Positions 58,894-64,000 of a stretch of DNA of 64,000 nt are shown here, piece after piece. The position numbers and the translations under genes were made by a program. The stretch spans positions 1-64,000 of the forward strand of contig JAFUGJ010000032.1 of the NCBI GenBank assembly GCA_017469425.1, given 5' to 3'. The stretch's first letter is position 1. Every line of letters starts with the position of its first letter. The notes beneath the pieces were generated by a model that saw only the letters and a program-made list of their open reading frames with translations, was not told the DNA's origin and searched no databases. The DNA comes from Bacteroidales bacterium (GTDB lineage Bacteria > Bacteroidota > Bacteroidia > Bacteroidales > UBA932).

Positions 58894-60019
58894 TTGCAAT
58901 CTGTTTAAATATCTTTTCAATCAAAAGAGGAGGTACGCCTTCGCCAATTATGTGCCTCAAATATTGCCTGCTTACGGTAATAGGAATTGGCCAATCATCG
59001 GGAATGCTCATGATGCGCATCAGCTCGTAAATAGTGAAGACACGAGGGTCTGAATATATGTCATCTCCGTTGGCGTCTTTTCCAAGATGCCTTCCCGGAT
59101 GCACACTATTTTGAGTTGAAATCTGGTTATTGCTCATGGCGATCGTGTATGCAGGGACATCCCATCTCTGACGAGAATATGTATTGTGGAATCCCTTTAC
59201 AATTTCGCCATTCTTTTTTCTTGGCTTATACTTCTCGTTGTCAAAAGCCGAACATCCGGTCGGGGTATGTTGCATGGTTATGACCTGACGAAGAATATGA
59301 TGCGGTGGGACGTGCCAAGGGGAAATATTTAAAGCTGCTTTCTCTCTCTGCTTATACTTTGGAAACACTTTAAGCATTTCATCCTCTGAGATGTCGTAAA
59401 CAAACGGATCCAAAATAGGAAGGTCGCCTATTGCATCTTCAAGAGTCTTAACATCAGGTTCGGTGTCAGGCATCGCCCATTTCTTAGCAACTTTACGCCG
59501 GGTTCCCAACAAAATCATTCTTGTCCTTGACTGGGGAACGCCGTAGTCTTGCGCATCAATTATATTGAACGACATAGTATAAGTTGTCCTCAATAAATCC
59601 TTGATAACATCGGGAATCAATCGTGCTTCGTTGTTGTACTGGACATATGTTGTCATAAACCCCGGCACATTCTCGAAGATGAAATAGTCTGGTTTAAGGT
59701 CTTTTATCAACTTAACGGCATACATAAACAGATCGTTTCGAGCATCAAATTTATCCTGCTTACCAGCCGTACTCATGCCCTGACACGGAGGAGTTGCCAT
59801 GATTACATCAATCTTCTGTTGCAAGGATGCTTTCAGAATGCTGGAATACACCTCTTTTTGAGTTATATCCCCGCAAATCATATTTGTGCCAGGATAGATC
59901 TGCTTATATATATCGACTCTTCTTGGTTCCAGTTCGTTAGCCACCACAACATTGAATCCGAGGCTCTTCAAATAAGCCTCTCCAATGCCTATATTGGCGA
60001 ATAGCGATACTACATTCAT
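58886..60019 (-). CDS. DNA (cytosine-5) methyltransferase 2 of LlaJI-type system
   Basis: A 377-residue C5-cytosine methyltransferase, first gene of the restriction-modification operon. Motif I VSLFANIGIGEAYL; motif IV PPCQGMSTAG with Cys79; motif VI IFENVPG; motif VIII PQSRTRMILLGTRR; closing motifs PAYTIAMSNN and IYELMRIMSIPDDWP. The start MNVVSLFANIG is very short before motif I, as usual. Being first in the operon lets methylation precede restriction. A -7 element lies 43 bp upstream. Confidence 0.95.
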   Translation of the reverse strand: MNVVSLFANIGIGEAYLKSLGFNVVVANELEPRRVDIYKQIYPGTNMICGDITQKEVYSSILKASLQQKIDVIMATPPCQGMSTAGKQDKFDARNDLFMYAVKLIKDLKPDYFIFENVPGFMTTYVQYNNEARLIPDVIKDLLRTTYTMSFNIIDAQDYGVPQSRTRMILLGTRRKVAKKWAMPDTEPDVKTLEDAIGDLPILDPFVYDISEDEMLKVFPKYKQREKAALNISPWHVPPHHILRQVITMQHTPTGCSAFDNEKYKPRKKNGEIVKGFHNTYSRQRWDVPAYTIAMSNNQISTQNSVHPGRHLGKDANGDDIYSDPRVFTIYELMRIMSIPDDWPIPITVSRQYLRHIIGEGVPPLLIEKIFKQIANG

Positions 60020-60061
60020 ACAAAAATATCGTAAATTTTATGATGCTATTTATTAAACCAA

Positions 60062-60069
60062 CAAATTTA
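60062..60069 (-). promoter_or_regulatory. Bacteroidota -7 element of the restriction-modification operon
   Basis: TAAATTTG on the minus strand, 42 bp before the ATG at 60,019. The -33 region is T-rich without a clear TTG at 19-21 bp. A second match, TATTTTTG at 60,028-60,021, is too close to the start codon to be the main one. Confidence 0.45.
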
Positions 60070-60150
60070 CGCATTTTATCCCAAAATTAAAACATTCGCA
60101 TTGTAACTTGCCCATTATCAGCCCGAAAGGCCGGAAAACCAAGTGGTTGG

Positions 60151-60176
60151 GATTCTTCGCTTCGCTCAGAATGACA
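60151..60176. repeat. Dispersed 26-bp repeat, copy 2
   Basis: Identical to 41,015-41,040, followed by one more partial unit (CTCAGAATGACA at about 60,188). It lies in the gap between the restriction operon and the DUF3987 gene, near a hairpin ATGCTT ggcat AAGCAT. Confidence 0.75.
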
Positions 60177-60252
60177 GAGTTCTATGCTCAGAATGACAGT
60201 GCGCTATGCTTGGCATAAGCATGTTCCGCCCCACCCGGTTCCCGCCTTAGGT

Positions 60253-62076
60253 CTACACCTTCCGGTATTCCCCGTGCTTCACTTGCACCACCTCTCCAGC
60301 GATTACAGCCCGCGCCACCTGCCGCCGTACCGTCCGGAGCGTCTTCCCGACCTTCGCCGCCACGGCCTTCATGTCCTCCGTCTTGAAATACCCTGGCAGC
60401 GCGGAAAGAATCGACCGCCGCGTGGCAGAAGAATACGAATCGGCCACAGCAACCCCCTCCGGTCGCTCCCGGTCCAGAACGTTGAAAATGTAGTCGTTGT
60501 GGTCCGAAATCACCCGGATTATCTCACGCGTGATGGCGAAATCGGCATCCGAGCACTCCACGACCTCGGGAACGGAACCGGAGTCCATCATCCTGAGCGC
60601 CGTGAGCACCATTGCAATCCGGAGGAAGCACCAGGCCAGACGGTGGGAACTTGCTGAATACCGGTCCCCGTTGAGGTCCTGCATCCGCGCCTTCTCTTCC
60701 CGGAAGAAGTCATTGAACATGGAGGTCTGCGGGAACGACAGCCGGAACATGACCTTTGGTGTGTCCTCCAGCTTTTTGGAGAATTCCGCAAATTGCGCCC
60801 CGGCGGCATCGAAGGCTTCCTCCAGGGATGTCTCGCAGCCGTAGGAGGAGAAACCGTCCAGCCAGTCCGGCGTGGAATTGATGCAGAAGAACATGAAGCG
60901 GGAAAGGAGGCCGTTCTCCGCATCCCGGATGAGGGATTTCACTTGCTCCGGCGTGCCGGACAGGACCGTGGACAGGCGCGGGTTATCAATCTCGCGTTCC
61001 TCTCCGTCGTCGCCACGGCGGAGGTAGCCGAAGCTCTCGTGGGCGAAGGCTTTGCGGAATGCATCGGAGTAGTTGCTGTAGTCGCCGGAGAAGGCGTTGA
61101 CCACAGTGTCGCCTTCGGTCTCGAACATCAGGAGGTTGCCGTTCTCGGCCATGGCCTGCTGGAAGGAGGTGGCACTGCTGTTGGCCGGGATGCGGAGCAA
61201 CTGGATGGGCGGTTTTACGGGAGGGTCGATGTTCTCGCCTTTTCTCTGCCGCTTGTAACGCGAGACTTCCTTGGTGTATTCCTCTTTGGCTACGAGCCAG
61301 CGTTCCCGCTTCTCCGAGTGGATGGATTTCACAAGGCGGTAGCAGAAGTCCAGTTTTCCTTTGCCGGCTCCAGCGGGACCGGGGACGAAGAGGTAGGAGT
61401 TGGGAAAGATGGTCTTGCCGAAATAGACGGTGCGAAGGGGCAGCAGGCAGGCGCTGACGGTGACGATGCTGCCGATGAGGACAAGGCTCTTTTCCTGCGA
61501 GGTTATCATCAGGTCCGTGACTTCTTTGAGCAGGCTGGGAAGTCCGGGATAGATTTGCTCCGGGAAGGTGGGAAGGTCGGGGATTCCTTCGAGGTCATCG
61601 TCCGAAAGGGACAAAGGGACATTTTTGTCACTTTGTCCTTTTTCGCGTGGTATGCGCTGGCGCGTTCCCTGCGCGTTTGCGGGTCTTTCGATGGTAACGC
61701 CTTGATTTTTCGCGAGATAGAAAATGGTGCCAATGTCTGTGCGGCCTTCGCTGGATTTGAGGCATTCGTCGAACTTTTTGTCATTTTCGGCCTGGTCGTA
61801 GCCCGGATAGAGGGAGGAGATGGCGTGGAAGTATGGCCTTCCGGATTCTCCGAATTCTCCGGCGAGGGCAAAGCCGACTTTGAGCCAATCGTTGTAGTCG
61901 GCGGTGATGTCACGGCCGCTGGATTTGAGGGCTGCGATGAGGGCTTCTACTCTTGCTGCAGTATCTGTTGCCTGAACTTGCACGGCAGCGGCGGGTTCAG
62001 CTTTCGGAGGCTGGGAGGAGGGCTTATCGCCCTCCTTCAGCAGTCCCATCAAGAAATCTTGTGATGTCGTAGTCAT
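60253..62076 (-). CDS. DUF3987 primase-helicase-like replication protein with PriCT domain
   Basis: A 607-residue protein. A PriCT_2-like helical domain lies at about 40-120 (VEALIAALKSSGRDITADYNDWLKVGFALA, then GYDQAENDKKFDECLKS). The DUF3987 part has Walker A GPAGAGKG and MFETEGDTVV as a Walker B-like segment, then LSTVLSGTPEQVKSLIRDAENGLLSRF. The C-terminus is a winged-helix-like end (KTEDMKAVAAKVGKTLRTVRRQVARAV). With the upstream primase-like protein it forms the replication module of Bacteroidales mobile elements. The ATG at 62,076 is chosen; the frame opens earlier inside the upstream gene, which it overlaps by 53 bp. Confidence 0.88.
   Translation of the reverse strand: MTTTSQDFLMGLLKEGDKPSSQPPKAEPAAAVQVQATDTAARVEALIAALKSSGRDITADYNDWLKVGFALAGEFGESGRPYFHAISSLYPGYDQAENDKKFDECLKSSEGRTDIGTIFYLAKNQGVTIERPANAQGTRQRIPREKGQSDKNVPLSLSDDDLEGIPDLPTFPEQIYPGLPSLLKEVTDLMITSQEKSLVLIGSIVTVSACLLPLRTVYFGKTIFPNSYLFVPGPAGAGKGKLDFCYRLVKSIHSEKRERWLVAKEEYTKEVSRYKRQRKGENIDPPVKPPIQLLRIPANSSATSFQQAMAENGNLLMFETEGDTVVNAFSGDYSNYSDAFRKAFAHESFGYLRRGDDGEEREIDNPRLSTVLSGTPEQVKSLIRDAENGLLSRFMFFCINSTPDWLDGFSSYGCETSLEEAFDAAGAQFAEFSKKLEDTPKVMFRLSFPQTSMFNDFFREEKARMQDLNGDRYSASSHRLAWCFLRIAMVLTALRMMDSGSVPEVVECSDADFAITREIIRVISDHNDYIFNVLDRERPEGVAVADSYSSATRRSILSALPGYFKTEDMKAVAAKVGKTLRTVRRQVARAVIAGEVVQVKHGEYRKV
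61649..61668. repeat. 20-bp dispersed repeat, copy 2
   Basis: Same GGTATGCGCTGGCGCGTTCC as at 39,694-39,713, here inside the DUF3987 gene at the Ala/Asn/Arg-rich linker between the PriCT and helicase parts. Confidence 0.55.
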
Positions 62077-63064
62077 AGTTGTCTTCGAGATAAAAGGGAT
62101 TGAGGAATGCGTCAGGGTCATGCGGGAGGAAGCAGGCACGGCAGATGTCTTTGCCGGAGGGGTCGGCTTCGTAGCCGTAGGCCTGGCGGACGTAGTTGGA
62201 GAGGATGGTGAAGAATTCGCCGTAGGTGAAGGGCGTGCCGTCGGGCTTGGTCTGGTGTGTGGGCAGGGCCACGATCCATTTGACGCCGTCGCCGGAGGGG
62301 CTGCGGAAGGCCATCACCGTCTCGAAGTTGTCTTCGTGGGCAAGGAGAAGTACCAGACCGTCTGGGTCGGGGATGTGGTCAAAGTCTATGACTATGTAGC
62401 CGCTGGCTTTGGCAAGGTCCGACTCTTTGCGGGAGCGGAAGATACCGCCGGGGGTGATGTAGTCGAAGTTTTCGGCTTTGTAGCGGCTGCGCTCCTTGGG
62501 GTCTTTCAGGCTCCGGAGTTGCTCTGTGGTGGCTTTGGCGTAGTCGGACATCAGGTATTTGTAGATGTCCGTGGGCGATGCTTCGCGGCAGGGGCGGGTG
62601 TTGCGGATGGGCCTTCTGAAAAAGCTCATGCGGGGACATGGCGGGAGCTCGGGAGCCTTCCTGGATTTTTCTTTCTGCCGCTTCTCTTCCTGCTTCTGGA
62701 AGTAGGATTTCGGGGGTTCTTTGATGTAGAGTTCCTCTGCCAGGCGGGCGATGAGCTGTTCTTGGGTGAGGTTTTCGCCGCGCTGGTGATAGTAGGCTGC
62801 CGCAAGGGCGATGGCGTCTCCGTCGAGCATCTGGCCGTCGGGATAGTGGTAGCGGGCTCTGCGCTGCGGCAGCCGCTGGCCTTCCACGGGGATGCTGTCG
62901 ATGTGGACTTCGATGATGGAGCCGTCGGCCCATACGGGGTCGGGGCATTCGCCGCACCAGTCGCCCTGCACGTGCATGATGTGGTCCGGGAATTCTTTGC
63001 GGATGAGGTGCTGGATGATGTCGGCACCATACAAGGTCTTGGAGAGAAGGTATTCCTTAGTCAT
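62024..63064 (-). CDS. BT4734/VirE_N-type primase-like protein
   Basis: A 346-residue protein. The C-terminal half has the BT4734-like (VirE N-terminal) signature, related to archaeo-eukaryotic primases: GYIVIDFDHIPDPDG with the metal-binding DFD, and AFRSPSGDGVKWIV. The N-terminal ~110 residues hold an extra domain (DWCGECPDPVWADGSIIEVHIDSIPVEGQ, RRARYHYPDGQMLDGDAIALAAAYY). It probably primes replication of the element together with DUF3987. The start overlaps the next gene upstream by 8 bp. Confidence 0.85.
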   Translation of the reverse strand: MTKEYLLSKTLYGADIIQHLIRKEFPDHIMHVQGDWCGECPDPVWADGSIIEVHIDSIPVEGQRLPQRRARYHYPDGQMLDGDAIALAAAYYHQRGENLTQEQLIARLAEELYIKEPPKSYFQKQEEKRQKEKSRKAPELPPCPRMSFFRRPIRNTRPCREASPTDIYKYLMSDYAKATTEQLRSLKDPKERSRYKAENFDYITPGGIFRSRKESDLAKASGYIVIDFDHIPDPDGLVLLLAHEDNFETVMAFRSPSGDGVKWIVALPTHQTKPDGTPFTYGEFFTILSNYVRQAYGYEADPSGKDICRACFLPHDPDAFLNPFYLEDNYDYDITRFLDGTAEGGR

Positions 63065-63263
63065 GGGGCAGGTCCTCCAGATCTATGTGGTTACTCAGGC
63101 GCTGTTTCTCTTCCTCGGAGAGTTCATCAAGGGTCATGTAGCCTTGCTTCAGGAGTTCTATCTGGATGAAGGGGCATTTGCGCAGAATCTGGGCGTAGGG
63201 GTCCTGCGGGTTATTGAGGATGAGTTGGTGCAGGACTTCACTGATGTGCATGGGCTGGCTCAT
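63057..63263 (-). CDS. Small conserved protein of replication module
   Basis: A 68-residue protein (MSQPMHISEVLHQLILNNPQD to SNHIDLEDLPHD), acidic and helical, without known motif. It overlaps both neighbours by 4-8 bp, so it is translated with them. The two Cys/Phe residues in LRKCPFIQIELL are not a zinc motif. Probably an accessory replication protein. Confidence 0.6.
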   Translation of the reverse strand: MSQPMHISEVLHQLILNNPQDPYAQILRKCPFIQIELLKQGYMTLDELSEEEKQRLSNHIDLEDLPHD

Positions 63264-63589
63264 AGGGTGCCTCCTTTCTTTTCGATGAGTTCCTTGAGGT
63301 CAGCGGGGCGGTAACGGTTCTGGACGCCGACTTTGATGGGCGTGAGGATGCCGCTTTGGGCCAGGCGCCAGAGGGTGGTGACTGAGACACCGAGTTTCTG
63401 GCAGGTTTCCTCGGTGGTGAGGAGGTCTTCTTCCGGAGCCTGGGCGGCGGGGGCTGAATCGCGGGTTGCGGCGATGTAGTCAAGGATTTCCGCGGTGAGT
63501 TTGCGCCCGGCGGAGAGGAGGTCTTCGAGCTTGACCGAGACGGTGAGGCCCGGGTACTGCTCGTTGAGGGTGATTAAATCATTTGCCAT
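63260..63589 (-). CDS. HTH (excisionase/MerR-like) DNA-binding protein
   Basis: A 109-residue protein. The C-terminal half is a winged helix of the excisionase type: LLTTEETCQKLGVSVTTLWRLAQSGILTPIKVGVQNRYRPADLKELIEKKG. The N-terminal ~55 residues are a helical extension. Such proteins stand at the head of Bacteroidales replication/excision modules and may act as recombination directionality factor or as regulator. It overlaps the next gene by 4 bp. Confidence 0.8.
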   Translation of the reverse strand: MANDLITLNEQYPGLTVSVKLEDLLSAGRKLTAEILDYIAATRDSAPAAQAPEEDLLTTEETCQKLGVSVTTLWRLAQSGILTPIKVGVQNRYRPADLKELIEKKGGTL

Positions 63590-63773
63590 GTTGCATTGAT
63601 TTAAAGGTTAAGCCACCCGCGAAGCAGTAAAAGCGGTTGCCATTGAAGGCAGTGGCTACATCGTCCGGAACGACTGCTTTTCTTCCGTTTCCATCGTAAT
63701 GCAATGCAAATGTAAAGCGCTGAAAATCGGGCTTGAAATTCCCAAATGAAGTTTTTGGGAAAAGTTTAGAGCA

Positions 63774-63801
63774 AAAAATAACCGCTTGATTACAAGCGGT
63801 T
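63774..63801 (-). terminator. Intrinsic terminator of the gene running in from the right
   Basis: Perfect 9-bp stem AACCGCTTG / CAAGCGGTT (63,780-63,788 and 63,793-63,801) with a 4-nt loop; on the minus strand it is followed by ATTTTTTGC. It lies 38 bp after the stop of the partial gene at 63,840. Two direct TTTTCCCAAG copies (63,811-63,831) lie between. Nothing else is seen in 63,590-63,773. Confidence 0.8.
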
Positions 63802-63839
63802 TGTGGAGGTTTTTCCCAAGTTTTCCCAAGTGGGCTTTG

Positions 63840-64000
63840 TTATCCGTTCCCAAGAGAGGATTTCAGAATCTCTTCGGCTGGCTGGATGTATTTGTGCAGG
63901 GTGTATCGGCTGCTGGCTTTGAGGGAGTTGTCGTTGTAGTTGCTGCAGCTCTTGTTGGCGATGCCGAGGGACTGGAAGATGTTCTCGCGGCAGGAGTTGA
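63840..64000 (-). CDS. C-terminal end of an unidentified gene (5' end outside window)
   Basis: On the minus strand the frame is open from the window edge to TAA at 63,842-63,840, giving about 53 residues: NSCRENIFQSLGIANKSCSN, then YNDNSLKASSRYTLHKYI, then QPAEEILKSSLGNG. The composition is protein-like. It is too short to assign; by position it could belong to an integrase, regulator or replication gene of the element. Confidence 0.5.
   Translation of the reverse strand, partial: NSCRENIFQSLGIANKSCSNYNDNSLKASSRYTLHKYIQPAEEILKSSLGNG

Larger units (their letters stand above)
38707..64000. mobile_element. Integrated mobile element with phage-type lysis genes, defence genes and replication module (right end outside window)
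   Basis: The left edge interrupts a sialidase gene at about 38.7 kb. The right edge is not reached. Contents: amidase, spanin-like and holin-like genes, two gene-poor structured regions, orphan genes, AbiE, LlaJI-type restriction-modification, VirE_N/DUF3987 primase-helicase and an HTH protein. No capsid, portal, terminase, tail, relaxase or integrase gene is present up to 64 kb. Gene types fit a Bacteroidales integrative or phage-satellite-like element; an integrase would be expected beyond the window end. Confidence 0.75.

Noticed and set aside
63656..63853. 65-codon minus-strand frame
   Set aside because: It runs through the intrinsic terminator at 63,774-63,801 and overlaps the end of the incoming gene; no coding features.
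1..64000. tRNA, rRNA or tmRNA genes
   Set aside because: No cloverleaf with the usual GTTCAAATC-type arm and CCA-adjacent acceptor stem was recognised, and no rRNA segments were seen; a tRNA missed by eye cannot be fully excluded.

Overview
The window is chromosomal DNA of a Bacteroidota bacterium, most likely a gut-type Bacteroidales. Evidence: two SusC/SusD pairs, many signal-peptidase-II lipoproteins, families largely confined to this phylum (DUF1735-, DUF4876- and DUF6850-like proteins, BT4734/VirE_N-DUF3987 replication proteins), and repeated promoter elements of the Bacteroidota type (TTTG, 19-20 bp, TAnnTTTG). I cannot name the genus. Family names come from recognising sequence features by eye; no search was run.

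Region 1 (1-19,176, + strand): a tightly packed polysaccharide utilization locus. Order: 3' end of a glycan-binding lipoprotein, SusC, SusD, divergent SusC, second SusD, DUF1735-like lipoprotein, clan GH-A glycosidase, two Ig/PKD-like glycan-binding lipoproteins, a second glycosidase of the same family, and a GH2 enzyme. Genes overlap or lie a few bases apart, so this is probably one operon that binds, cuts and imports one glycan; the substrate is not certain (agarase-like enzymes suggest a galactan).

Region 2 (19,186-38,276): a C69 dipeptidase, a small secreted protein and pheS, then an AT-rich accessory block (about 23.1-30.6 kb) with a chimeric TPR membrane protein, a DUF3244-like protein, a C10 (streptopain-like) protease, a serpin and several orphan lipoproteins. 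This block carries three families of direct repeats showing that the serpin gene sits inside the 5' and 3' ends of a duplicated lipoprotein cassette. A caspase-fold (C25-like) protease, TonB-dependent receptor, DUF4876 and DUF6850 operon follows.

Region 3 (about 38.7-64 kb, runs off the end): an integrated mobile element. Its left edge cuts a sialidase gene, leaving only the 3' part. It carries a phage-type lysis set (amidase, two-TM holin-like protein, one-piece spanin-like lipoprotein), three related proteins of unknown function, two large gene-free stretches full of perfect inverted repeats (44.5-46.3 kb and 49.4-50.05 kb) that look like large structured RNAs, small orphan genes, an AbiE toxin-antitoxin operon with a Nudix gene, a four-gene LlaJI-type restriction-modification system, and a primase/helicase replication module with an HTH protein. 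No capsid, tail, terminase, relaxase or integrase gene is inside the window, so its type (phage satellite, degenerate prophage or integrative element) cannot be settled here.

The most unusual material is the pair of structured non-coding regions, the riboswitch-like leader at 51,221, the serpin cassette exchange, and the lysis genes without virion genes.
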